64,000 bases of DNA, from the NCBI RefSeq assembly GCF_016757755.1, contig NZ_CP068437.1:62001-126000 (forward strand). Direction: 5' to 3'. Position numbers and translations under genes: made by a program. A model generated the notes under the pieces. The model saw only the letters and a program-made list of their open reading frames with translations. It was not told the DNA's origin and searched no databases. Numbering within the stretch: position 1 is the first letter of the stretch; each line of letters begins with the position of its first letter. Positions 56,557-64,000 of the stretch are shown one piece after another. Origin of the DNA: Shewanella sp. KX20019. GTDB taxonomy: Bacteria > Pseudomonadota > Gammaproteobacteria > Enterobacterales > Shewanellaceae.

Positions 56557-58236
56557 GTGAGCAATCGTGAAACACAAGTTGGACTCAAAGAGGTTCGACA
56601 ACAGGTCCTTGCTGGAACACAGGTTATTCAAAACCTGATCCCACCGACTGTTAGTTATACCACCGAGGGCAATGTGCTCGTTATCGGGCCAGAAGATTTG
56701 GCGCGTTTAGCAGCCGACAAATTGTCCCACATGGGCAAGTGCGCCATTTTGGCTAACGAAGCCATCACTAGTCAAGATGAGGCACATCTAGAGCTCGTCA
56801 TGACCGCAGCTGAAAATGTCGAGAGTTATTACAATAAACTCATCGAGGTAAAAGGTTTCTTGGGCCAGTTCCAAGTTAAGGTTGAACATGAAGAGGGTAG
56901 CGCGGACTTAAGTGTTGTTGCTATTCGTAAACCGCATTTTGATCTGATCCTTGATTTAAGCATGAGCCCGTGTATTAACCTTGAAATGCTACCGCCTGGC
57001 TATTTTTATGTTGGCCAAGATCAGGTCAAACTAGCCGAAGCACTTGAGCAGCTCCCCGGTCTTATTGGTGAGTTCGACAAGCCACGTTATGTAAAGGTCA
57101 ATAGTGACATCTGTGCTCATAGCCGAAATGGTAATGAAGGTTGTAACCGCTGCTTGAATTTTTGCCCTGCAGATGCAATTGCCAGTGTTGAGAAAAAAAT
57201 CGAAATCGATCCGTATCTTTGTCATGGTGCGGGTAGTTGTACTAACGCCTGCCCAACTGGTGCTATTAGTTACGACCTACCAACGCCGCAATCTATGCAT
57301 ACCTACCTCAATAAACTGGTGACACGTTTTCGTTCACAAGCGCAAGTCGCACCTGTGGTGCTATTCCACGATATTGGTAAAGGTGCAGAGCTGGTCACAG
57401 AGCAACTCGTTGGCGATATTATTCCTATTGAAATGGAAGAGATCACCGTCGCCAGTGTTGATCATTGGCTATCGTCTCTTGCATGGGGCGCTCGTCAAAT
57501 TTTGATCCTAAATACAGATGCAACGGCACCTACGTTAACTCAAATGCTCAATAGCGAACTGGCATTAGCCAACGATATTCTTGATGAGATGGGGCAACCG
57601 CGTCGTATTAGCTTAATCGGCGAGCATCACTTAACTGAAGCCGGTGCAGATGAATTATCTGAGCTGCTAACGACCAGTGCTAGCTGGCCAGTGATTGTGC
57701 CAGCGGAATTTACGGCGACTACTAAGCGTGAAACGCTATATGAGGCAATCGATCACCTCAATGAGCAAGCGGCTTCAGTCGATACATGTTTGTCTCAGAG
57801 TAACATTCCTTACGGGCGAGTTAGCGTTAACACTGAGAGCTGCACCCTGTGTATGTCTTGTGTGGCAACCTGCCCAACTGGCGCCTTAACCGATGGCGGT
57901 GATCAGCCTGCACTACACTTTGTTGAGCAAGATTGTGTGCAATGTGGTTTATGTGAAGCGGGCTGCCCTGAGAAAGTCATCAGCTTAACGCCTCAGGTTA
58001 ATTTAGATAAAGCTGCGCGTCAGGCGCGTCAAACCCTGCATGAGGAACCCCCGTTTGAATGTATTACTTGCGGCACACCGTTCGCAACGCAATCCATGGT
58101 CAAACGGATGTTAGAAGTGGTAGGAACCCACAGTGCCTTCAGTGCCAACACCGAGCGTTTAAAGATGTGTGGTGACTGTCGAGTAAAAGACATGTTTGAA
58201 GATATTCTTCAAGATCCTGAACAGCAACTGCGATAA
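56557..58236 (+). CDS. Multi-cluster 4Fe-4S ferredoxin-type protein
   Basis: A 559-residue soluble iron-sulfur protein. Cys motifs include CNRCLNFCP with CHGAGSCTNACP in the first half and CTLCMSCVATCP with CVQCGLCEAGCP in the second, that is four 4Fe-4S clusters in two pairs. A further four Cys near the C-terminus (CITCG and CGDC) may bind another metal or cluster. The N-terminus TTEGNVLVIGPEDLARLAAD resembles a small nucleotide-fold domain. It sits in the fdh operon and probably passes electrons or serves in maturation; the partner is unknown. GAAC-rich leader, no clear Shine-Dalgarno. Confidence 0.85.
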   Translation: MSNRETQVGLKEVRQQVLAGTQVIQNLIPPTVSYTTEGNVLVIGPEDLARLAADKLSHMGKCAILANEAITSQDEAHLELVMTAAENVESYYNKLIEVKGFLGQFQVKVEHEEGSADLSVVAIRKPHFDLILDLSMSPCINLEMLPPGYFYVGQDQVKLAEALEQLPGLIGEFDKPRYVKVNSDICAHSRNGNEGCNRCLNFCPADAIASVEKKIEIDPYLCHGAGSCTNACPTGAISYDLPTPQSMHTYLNKLVTRFRSQAQVAPVVLFHDIGKGAELVTEQLVGDIIPIEMEEITVASVDHWLSSLAWGARQILILNTDATAPTLTQMLNSELALANDILDEMGQPRRISLIGEHHLTEAGADELSELLTTSASWPVIVPAEFTATTKRETLYEAIDHLNEQAASVDTCLSQSNIPYGRVSVNTESCTLCMSCVATCPTGALTDGGDQPALHFVEQDCVQCGLCEAGCPEKVISLTPQVNLDKAARQARQTLHEEPPFECITCGTPFATQSMVKRMLEVVGTHSAFSANTERLKMCGDCRVKDMFEDILQDPEQQLR

Positions 58237-58246
58237 GAGTTTAGCC

Positions 58247-58912
58247 ATGACCGAATTAGTAAGAGAAGTTTCAGAAAATGATCAGTTGAGAGCGGATATT
58301 TATCAGCTTTTTGCTGCGCTATTACGTCGCCAGCCTAGCACCGAATTATTGCAGTTCCTAGCAGGCTTAGAGATTGATGCCAATGACGGTAGCGATATGA
58401 CCAAAGCTTGGGTTGGACTCAAGTTAGCGGCTGAGCAGTTTACCTCCGAGCAGCTTGAGGATGAGTATTTTAATATCTTCCTCGGTGTCGGTAGCGGTGA
58501 GATCTTACCTTATGGCAGCTGGTTTATGACAGGTTCACTAATGGATAAACCATTAGCCTTGTTACGTAATGACCTAATGCAGCTTGGTTTCGAGCGTGAA
58601 GAGGAAGTTAAAGAGCCAGAAGATCATGTTGCTGCTTTATGCGAAGTAATGGGTACCTTGATCCTTGAAGCACCAGGTTACCGTCAGCTAGCTTTCTATC
58701 AGCGTCATATGGGTAGCTGGATCGCACGTTTCTGCGACACGTTAGCCAAAACACCAAGTGCGGCATTTTATGCCACGGTAGCGGAGTTAGCAAAAGCATT
58801 TTTTGTTATTGAAGCCAATGAATTTGAACAGTTAAGTTTAAATATTCCAGTTAACTGCCCAGGTAGTGAAGCGGAAAAGATTGAACCAAGCACTAACGAG
58901 TTAGCTTCTTAA
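58247..58912 (+). CDS. TorD/DmsD-family molecular chaperone
   Basis: A 221-residue, mostly helical cytoplasmic chaperone of the TorD family, which binds the Tat signal of a molybdoenzyme until the cofactor is inserted. The diagnostic segments are EDEYFNIFLGVGSGEILPYGSWFMTGSL (with YxxLFxGxG-like core) and EPEDHVAALCEVMGTLI (E(P)xDH). The likely client is FdhA of the same operon, whose Tat signal follows downstream. The ATG at 58247 is used; the frame runs into the ferredoxin gene upstream and an earlier start is not supported. Confidence 0.9.
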   Translation: MTELVREVSENDQLRADIYQLFAALLRRQPSTELLQFLAGLEIDANDGSDMTKAWVGLKLAAEQFTSEQLEDEYFNIFLGVGSGEILPYGSWFMTGSLMDKPLALLRNDLMQLGFEREEEVKEPEDHVAALCEVMGTLILEAPGYRQLAFYQRHMGSWIARFCDTLAKTPSAAFYATVAELAKAFFVIEANEFEQLSLNIPVNCPGSEAEKIEPSTNELAS

Positions 58913-58937
58913 GTAACTTGCGAGTGAAAGCAGTATT

Positions 58938-58970
58938 TATGCCTGCTAAGCAAGTTTCTTGGCAGGCATA
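58938..58970 (+). other. Intercistronic hairpin in the fdh operon
   Basis: TATGCCTGCTAAG and CTTGGCAGGCATA pair over 13 bp with one G-U and a 7-base loop. There is no U tract, so it is not an ordinary terminator. It lies between the accessory genes and fdhX-fdhA. Confidence 0.65.
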
Positions 58971-59067
58971 GACAAAAAACAGGGAGCAATCCCTATATCA
59001 ATCGAGTGATAGGTTTAGCTTTATTTAAATCAATCATCTCAATATCAGTAAAACCAAAGGAGACACT

Positions 59068-59265
59068 ATGAAGAAGCAAGCTTCCGACATGGGTCGTCGT
59101 CAACTGCTTAAGGCATTGGCTATCGGCAGCGCCGCAGGCGTTGTGGCGACAGCCAGTGGTCAAGCGATGGCTGCGACACCTGAAGTTGCCCCCGCTGCAA
59201 AAGGCGATGGCTACCAAGAGTCCGATCATGTTCGTAGTTATTACGCCTCGTTACGCAGTAAATAA
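59068..59265 (+). CDS. Small Tat-signal protein of the formate dehydrogenase cluster (FdhX-type)
   Basis: A 65-residue protein. MGRRQLLKALAIGSAAGVVATASGQAMA is a twin-arginine-type signal, leaving a mature peptide of about 30 residues (TPEVAP...YQESDHVRSYYASLRSK). It matches the short 'formate dehydrogenase region TAT target' proteins that precede fdhA in many gammaproteobacteria. The YxxSxHVRxYYxxxR motif is the conserved part. Role unknown, probably a small subunit or assembly factor exported with FdhA. A clear Shine-Dalgarno (AAGGAG) precedes the ATG, and fdhA starts 35 bases after the stop. Confidence 0.88.
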   Translation: MKKQASDMGRRQLLKALAIGSAAGVVATASGQAMAATPEVAPAAKGDGYQESDHVRSYYASLRSK

Positions 59266-59300
59266 GCGTTTCGTAGTCAATAATTAAAGGAGAGTGTGTG

Positions 59301-62150
59301 ATGCGATTAACCCGCAAAACAGACCAAGCAGCCACTAGCTCCAAGGCTGTCTTAGGTTTAAACCGCCGTCAATTCCTCAAGTCCGCGAGTCTCGCGACGG
59401 GTGGTATTGCCGCGGCATCAATGCTTGGCGCAGGAATGATGCGTAAAGCAGAAGCTAAAGATGTACCCCATAGCGCCCCAACTGAAATTAAACGTACTAT
59501 CTGTTCTCACTGTTCAGTCGGTTGCGGTATCTACGCCGAAGTACAAAACGGTGTGTGGACAGGTCAAGAGCCTGCATTTGACCATCCGTTTAATGCTGGT
59601 GGCCACTGTGCAAAAGGTGCCGCTCTGCGTGAACATGGTCACGGTGCCAAGCGTCTTAAATACCCAATGAAGCTTGAAGGCGGAAAATGGAAGCGTCTTT
59701 CATGGGATCAAGCCATCGAAGAAGTCGGCCAAAAAGCCCTCGATATCCGTAAAGAGTCTGGTCCAGATTCAGTATTCTTCATGGGTAGTGCAAAGTTCTC
59801 TAATGAACAAGCTTATATGTACCGCAAATTTGCAGCAATGTGGGGCACGAATAATGTCGACCACTCAGCGCGTATTTGTCACTCTACCACTGTAGCCGGT
59901 GTTGCAAACACTTGGGGCTATGGTGCGCAAACCAACTCTTTTAACGATATTCGCAACTCTAAAGCCATGATGTTTATCGGCTCTAACCCTAGCGAAGCAC
60001 ATCCTGTTGCGATGCAACATATTTTGGAAGGTAAAGAGCGCGGCGCGAAAATTATCGTTGTCGACCCTCGATTCACCCGTACCGCAGCTAAGTCTGATGA
60101 GTACGTGCATATTCGTCCAGGTACGGATATCCCTTTCATCTATGGTCTGTTATGGCATATTTTTGAGAATGGCTGGGAAGATGAAAGCTTTATCTCTCAA
60201 CGTGTTTACGGAATGGAACGTATCCGTGAAGAGGTGAAGAAATATGACCCTGCCGAAGTCGAACATGTTGTCGGTGTGCCTAAAGCGCAGATGTACCGTG
60301 TGGCTAAGCTTTTAGCTGAAACCAAGCCTGGTACAGTTGTTTGGTGTATGGGTGGTACTCAGCATCACGTGGGTAACGCGAATACGCGTTCATACTGCAT
60401 CCTTCAGTTAGCCCTTGGTAACATGGGTGTTCCGGGTGGTGGAACTAACATTTTCCGTGGTCACGATAACGTACAGGGTGCAACTGACTTCGGTCTATTG
60501 TTCGATACTCTGCCGGGTTATTACGGCTTGAAGACGGGTTCTTGGAAGCACTGGTGTAATGTTTGGGATCTAGATTACGAGTGGGTTAAGAACCGCTTCG
60601 ATCAAGAGAAACGTTTAGGCCAAGATCCGATGACCTCAACGGGTATCCCATGCTCACGTTGGCATGACGGTGTACTTGAAGATAAGTCAAAGATTGCCCA
60701 GAAAGATAACATTCGCATGTCATTCTTCTGGGGACAATCTGTCAACACTGAAACCCGTGGCCGTGAAGTGCGTGAAGCACTGAATAAGATGGATACCGTG
60801 GTTGTTGTAGATCCATATCCTACAATGGCGGGTGTCATGCATGAGCGTTCTGATGGTGTTTATTTATTACCAGCAGCCACTCAGTTTGAGACTTACGGAT
60901 CTGTATCGGCATCTAACCGCTCATTGCAGTGGCGTACACAGGTTATTGAACCACTATTCGAATCTAAGCCTGATCATGTGATCATGTACAAGTTAGCGAA
61001 GAAATGGGGTATTGAAGGTGAGTTCTGTAAGCATATTAAAGTCAATGGTGATGAACCGTTGATTGAAGATATGACCCGTGAATTCAACCGCGGTATGTGG
61101 ACCATTGGCTACACAGGTCAAAGTCCTGAGCGCTTAAAAATGCACCAAGAGAACTGGGGCACATTCGATATTAAATCGCTTGAAGCACCAGGTGGTCCAG
61201 CTAAAGGCGAAACCTACGGGTTACCTTGGCCTTGTTGGGGTACGCCAGAGATGAAACATCCTGGCTCGCAAATCTTGTACCGCACTGGCCGCGAAGTTAA
61301 GAACGGTGGTGGTAACTTCCGTGCCCGTTATGGTGTAGAGCATAATGGCGTTAACATCTTGGCTGAAGGTTCTTACTCGAAAGGTAGTGAAATCCAAGAC
61401 GGTTATCCAGAGTTTACCGACAAGATGCTTAAACAGCTTGGCTGGTGGGATGATCTAACGGCTGAAGAGAAAGCTGCTGCTGAAGGCAAGAACTGGAAAA
61501 CCGATATTTCTGGCGGTATTCAGCGTGTCGCTATCAAGCACGGTTGTATCCCTTACGGTAATGCAAAAGCGCGTTGCGTAGTGTGGAACTTCCCAGATGA
61601 TATTCCACTGCACCGTGAGCCACTTTATACACCACGACGTGATTTGGTTGCTAAATACCCAACTTACGAAGATCGTATGGTTGCTCGTCTTCCTACCCTG
61701 TACAAGTCAATTCAGGATAAGGACTTTGCTAAAGACTTCCCATTAGCCGTAACAACGGGCCGTTTGGTGGAGTACGAAGGTGGTGGTGAAGAGACGCGTT
61801 CAAATCCATGGCTTGCCGAACTTCAGCAAGAGATGTTTATCGAGATCAACCCTGCTGATGCAGCTGATCGCGGTTTACGAGATGGTGATGATGTGTTCGT
61901 TCACAGCCCTGAAGGGGCAAAAATCACAGTTAAGGCGATGGTAACTCCACGAGTTATCGCTGGCGAATGTTTCATGCCATACCACTTTGCGGGTGTATTC
62001 GAAGGTAAGAGCCTTGAGAAGAACTACCCAGAAGGAACAGTCCCTTACGTTATTGGCGAATCCGCCAATACAGTAATGACTTATGGGTATGACGTGGTAA
62101 CTCAGATGCAAGAGACTAAGTCTAGCTTGTGTCAGATCAGCAAAGCCTAA
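59301..62150 (+). CDS. fdhA: Formate dehydrogenase, catalytic (molybdopterin) subunit
   Basis: Oxidises formate to CO2 in the periplasm. The 949-residue chain has a Tat signal (Arg22-Arg23, RRQFLK), a 4Fe-4S motif (Cys68, Cys71, Cys75, Cys103), the bis-MGD domains (FMGSAKFSNEQAYMYRKF, GSNPSEAHPVAMQHIL, NIFRGHDNVQGATDFG) and a C-terminal MGD-binding domain (TTGRLVEYEGGGEETRSNPWL). The active-site residue is Cys193, codon TGT, in RICHSTTVAG, so this is the Cys and not the selenocysteine type. The ATG is 8 bases after GGAG. Followed by fdhB after 26 bases. Confidence 0.95.
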   Translation: MRLTRKTDQAATSSKAVLGLNRRQFLKSASLATGGIAAASMLGAGMMRKAEAKDVPHSAPTEIKRTICSHCSVGCGIYAEVQNGVWTGQEPAFDHPFNAGGHCAKGAALREHGHGAKRLKYPMKLEGGKWKRLSWDQAIEEVGQKALDIRKESGPDSVFFMGSAKFSNEQAYMYRKFAAMWGTNNVDHSARICHSTTVAGVANTWGYGAQTNSFNDIRNSKAMMFIGSNPSEAHPVAMQHILEGKERGAKIIVVDPRFTRTAAKSDEYVHIRPGTDIPFIYGLLWHIFENGWEDESFISQRVYGMERIREEVKKYDPAEVEHVVGVPKAQMYRVAKLLAETKPGTVVWCMGGTQHHVGNANTRSYCILQLALGNMGVPGGGTNIFRGHDNVQGATDFGLLFDTLPGYYGLKTGSWKHWCNVWDLDYEWVKNRFDQEKRLGQDPMTSTGIPCSRWHDGVLEDKSKIAQKDNIRMSFFWGQSVNTETRGREVREALNKMDTVVVVDPYPTMAGVMHERSDGVYLLPAATQFETYGSVSASNRSLQWRTQVIEPLFESKPDHVIMYKLAKKWGIEGEFCKHIKVNGDEPLIEDMTREFNRGMWTIGYTGQSPERLKMHQENWGTFDIKSLEAPGGPAKGETYGLPWPCWGTPEMKHPGSQILYRTGREVKNGGGNFRARYGVEHNGVNILAEGSYSKGSEIQDGYPEFTDKMLKQLGWWDDLTAEEKAAAEGKNWKTDISGGIQRVAIKHGCIPYGNAKARCVVWNFPDDIPLHREPLYTPRRDLVAKYPTYEDRMVARLPTLYKSIQDKDFAKDFPLAVTTGRLVEYEGGGEETRSNPWLAELQQEMFIEINPADAADRGLRDGDDVFVHSPEGAKITVKAMVTPRVIAGECFMPYHFAGVFEGKSLEKNYPEGTVPYVIGESANTVMTYGYDVVTQMQETKSSLCQISKA

Positions 62151-62176
62151 TTAACTTGATGAGGAGATAAGCCATT

Positions 62177-62764
62177 ATGGCAGTCATGAAATTCTTATGT
62201 GACACCAAACGCTGCATCGAGTGTAACGGTTGCGTCACAGCATGTAAAAACGAAAACGATGCCGCGCTAGAGTGGGGCATTCAACGTCGTCGCGTAGTCA
62301 CTATCAATGATGGTGAGCCGGGTGAAGCGTCAATCTCAGTGGCCTGTATGCACTGTACTGACGCCCCTTGTATGGCAGTCTGCCCAGCAGATTGCTTCTA
62401 CCGCACTGAAGACGGCATTGTATTACACAATAAAGATACCTGTATCGGTTGTGGTTACTGCTTCTATGCTTGTCCTTTCGGAGCGCCTCAGTTCCCGCAG
62501 AAGACAGCATTTGGTAGTCGCGGCAAAATGGATAAGTGTACTTTCTGTGCCGGTGGCCCAGAAGAGACTCATTCAGATGCTGAGCGCCAGAAGTATGGTG
62601 CTAACCGTATCGCCGAAGGCAAGTTACCTATGTGTGCAGAGCTTTGTTCAACTAAAGCACTGTTAGCGGGTGATGCTGGCGTAGTATCTGATATCTACCG
62701 TGATCGTATTGCTGCTAGAGGAAATCCTGGCGCAATATGGGGCTATACCCCAACGACTGGCTAG
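62177..62764 (+). CDS. fdhB: Formate dehydrogenase, iron-sulfur subunit
   Basis: A 195-residue ferredoxin-like subunit that moves electrons from FdhA to the membrane subunit. Four 4Fe-4S motifs are visible: CIECNGCVTACKN near the N-terminus, CMHCTDAPCMAVCP, CIGCGYCFYACPFG, and CTFCAG with CAELCSTKAL. No signal peptide of its own, consistent with export in complex with FdhA by the Tat system. It is shorter than E. coli FdnH and lacks its C-terminal anchor helix. Good Shine-Dalgarno (GAGGAG) upstream. Confidence 0.95.
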   Translation: MAVMKFLCDTKRCIECNGCVTACKNENDAALEWGIQRRRVVTINDGEPGEASISVACMHCTDAPCMAVCPADCFYRTEDGIVLHNKDTCIGCGYCFYACPFGAPQFPQKTAFGSRGKMDKCTFCAGGPEETHSDAERQKYGANRIAEGKLPMCAELCSTKALLAGDAGVVSDIYRDRIAARGNPGAIWGYTPTTG

Positions 62765-62773
62765 GGCTGAATA

Positions 62774-62799
62774 GGGTTATGCGCCTTGGTGCATAACCC
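62774..62799 (+). other. Intercistronic hairpin between fdhB and fdhC
   Basis: GGGTTATGC and GCATAACCC form a perfect 9-bp stem around GCCTTGGT. Without a U tract it is likelier to be an mRNA stabiliser than a terminator. Confidence 0.6.
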
Positions 62800-62814
62800 A
62801 ATTAAGGAGTGAAT

Positions 62815-63825
62815 ATGTATATGAAATCACTGCGCAGCTTGTTCGCAATGCTGGTTATCCCTTTGGTATTTGCCATGGGGTTGGGATTTAGCACGTCAGC
62901 AATAGCTACGGATGATCAATCGAGTCAGCAGCAAGCGGGTAAAACCAGTGATGCTGATCTTTGGCGCGCGGTTAAAGCAGGCGACTCAGGTTTTACAACA
63001 GCTCAAGGTATTGAGCCAGGTGTATTGATTAACGTTGCTGGTAATCAAGGTAAAGATGTAAGAAATCAGTATTTAACTCCTGTGATGGGGATTGCTGTTG
63101 TCGGTGTATTTGTGGCGTTTCTATTCTTCTATCTAGTGAATGGTCCTTCAAAGTTAAGTAAGGGTTTTTCTGGGAAAATGGTACTTCGCTGGACAAAGGC
63201 TGACTTATGGATCCATTGGGTATTGGCATCATCTTGTATGGTGTTGATCTTCACCGGTCTAAACATCATGTTAGGCAAACATGTGCTGCAACCTTATATC
63301 GGAGAGGGCCTTTGGGCTAGTCTGATTTATGGTAGTAAGTTCATTCACGACTGGGTCGGACCAATCTTTATTGTGTCTTGGGTCTTATGTGTTGTTAAGT
63401 GGATGCCGATGCAGACCTTCAAGATGTACGATCTTAAATGGTTCCTTGTGGTAGGTGGTTATATCAACTTTGGCCCGTTTAAAGGTAAGCATCCAGACAG
63501 TGGTTTCGCTAACGCTGGTGAAAAAATGTGGTTCTGGACCTTAACAATATTCGGTCTGTTTATTGCCGCTTCAGGTTTAATGCTGGTATTGCCAGGTTTG
63601 GATCTACCCCGTGAAGCCTCTATGGCTGCGCTGTTAATTCACGCCGTTAGTGCCATTATCATCATCGCGTTTACTATCGTACATATTTGGATGGCGACAG
63701 TATTAAGTGAAGGTGGTATGGAGTGCATGGTATCTGGTTATTGCGATGAAAACTGGGCTTCTCAGCACCACAACGTTTGGTATGATGAAATAAAAGAGAA
63801 CGATACTATCGTCTATAAAGACTAG
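62815..63825 (+). CDS. fdhC: Formate dehydrogenase, cytochrome b556 (gamma) subunit
   Basis: Membrane-bound diheme cytochrome that passes electrons to quinone. The 336-residue protein has an N-terminal signal peptide-like helix (LFAMLVIPLVFAMGLGFSTSAIA), a periplasmic stretch of about 60 residues, then five further hydrophobic helices. Heme-ligand His candidates lie in DLWIHWVLASS, KFIHDWVGPIF and TIVHIWMAT, in the positions of the family. It is longer at the N-terminus than E. coli FdnI (217 residues), as usual for Shewanella-type FdhC. Start ATG 62815 follows AAGGAG by 5 bases; ATG at 62821 is possible. Confidence 0.93.
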   Translation: MYMKSLRSLFAMLVIPLVFAMGLGFSTSAIATDDQSSQQQAGKTSDADLWRAVKAGDSGFTTAQGIEPGVLINVAGNQGKDVRNQYLTPVMGIAVVGVFVAFLFFYLVNGPSKLSKGFSGKMVLRWTKADLWIHWVLASSCMVLIFTGLNIMLGKHVLQPYIGEGLWASLIYGSKFIHDWVGPIFIVSWVLCVVKWMPMQTFKMYDLKWFLVVGGYINFGPFKGKHPDSGFANAGEKMWFWTLTIFGLFIAASGLMLVLPGLDLPREASMAALLIHAVSAIIIIAFTIVHIWMATVLSEGGMECMVSGYCDENWASQHHNVWYDEIKENDTIVYKD

Positions 63826-63840
63826 TCGTTTTATTTCCTA

Positions 63841-63871
63841 AAAACGCCTCGATATTTATCGGGGCGTTTTT
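63841..63871 (+). terminator. Terminator of the fdh operon
   Basis: ACGCCTCGAT, loop ATTT, ATCGGGGCGT (one G-U) and five T, 19 bases after the fdhC stop codon. Confidence 0.88.
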
Positions 63872-63920
63872 GTATTTACCTCCATAATTTCACCCTGTTA
63901 AATATCGTATTAATTCACGC

Positions 63921-63939
63921 TAATTAATAATCATTATCA
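63921..63939. promoter_or_regulatory. Fur-box-like site at the right edge
   Basis: TAATTAATAATCATTATCA agrees well with the right part of the Fur consensus GATAATGATAATCATTATC, with the left part weaker. No gene within the window lies downstream, so any target is to the right of the window. Confidence 0.35.
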
Positions 63940-64000
63940 CCACGTTTTTCTTAAATAACGTACTGTAGTTGTTACATATTATTTAACATTCTTCGGAATG

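Noticed and set aside
58196..58246. Upstream extension of the TorD-family gene
   Set aside because: Overlaps the end of the ferredoxin gene in another frame; residues are not conserved and the ATG at 58247 gives the family start.
59877..59879. Selenocysteine at the FdhA active site
   Set aside because: The codon is TGT (Cys193), not TGA.

Overview
The window comes from a gammaproteobacterium, almost certainly a marine Shewanella. This rests on gene order: aroE/DUF1488/yrdA beside an rrn operon; hemN, yihI, cytochrome c4, engB, Spot 42 and polA together; and the DUF3305/DUF3306/4Fe-4S/TorD/FdhX formate dehydrogenase locus. A GlyGly-CTERM protease and short dispersed inverted repeats fit too. 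There is no prophage, no transposase, no CRISPR array and no tRNA gene.

Left part (1-7.7 kb): the 3' part of aroE, a DUF1488 gene, a convergent gamma-carbonic anhydrase, and a complete 16S-23S-5S rRNA operon with two promoters, a boxA and paired processing stems, but no tRNA in the spacer. A decayed second copy of the 5S tail and terminator follows.

Housekeeping part (7.7-25.9 kb): a lysophospholipase-like hydrolase, a DUF885 lipoprotein peptidase, hemN, DUF2489, yihI and a zinc-ribbon methyltransferase. Next is a long GGA-rich minus-strand RNA that I read as a CsrB/CsrC-family CsrA sponge. Cytochrome c4, engB, a second candidate small RNA, Spot 42 (spf), polA, elbB, glpG, glpE, tdh-kbl and a TetR regulator follow.

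Envelope part (26-38 kb): waaA and kdkA make and phosphorylate the Kdo of the LPS inner core. They are followed by a GT9 heptosyltransferase-like gene, several GT-B transferases and a CDP-glycerol-transferase-like gene. Then comes neuA-neuB-neuC for CMP-sialic acid, preceded by an unannotated gene with the three short motifs of bacterial sialyltransferases. Together these suggest a sialylated LPS or surface glycan.

Mixed part (38-53 kb): DUF2986, gltS, a 186-bp inverted-repeat element, a LysE exporter, an acyltransferase, two NTF2-like proteins, an NRDE protein, a ZIP-permease fusion, a MarC protein, a GH63-like glycosidase, a secreted M6 protease with PKD repeats and GlyGly-CTERM, ubiC, an orphan FliL-like protein and rlmF.

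Right part (53-64 kb): a formate dehydrogenase locus. A DNA-binding/PBP-like regulator and fdhD diverge from an operon of DUF3305, DUF3306, a poly-ferredoxin, a TorD chaperone, a small Tat protein and fdhA-fdhB-fdhC. A well-spaced sigma-54 promoter precedes the operon. FdhA uses Cys, not selenocysteine. The window ends after the fdhC terminator with a Fur-box-like site.
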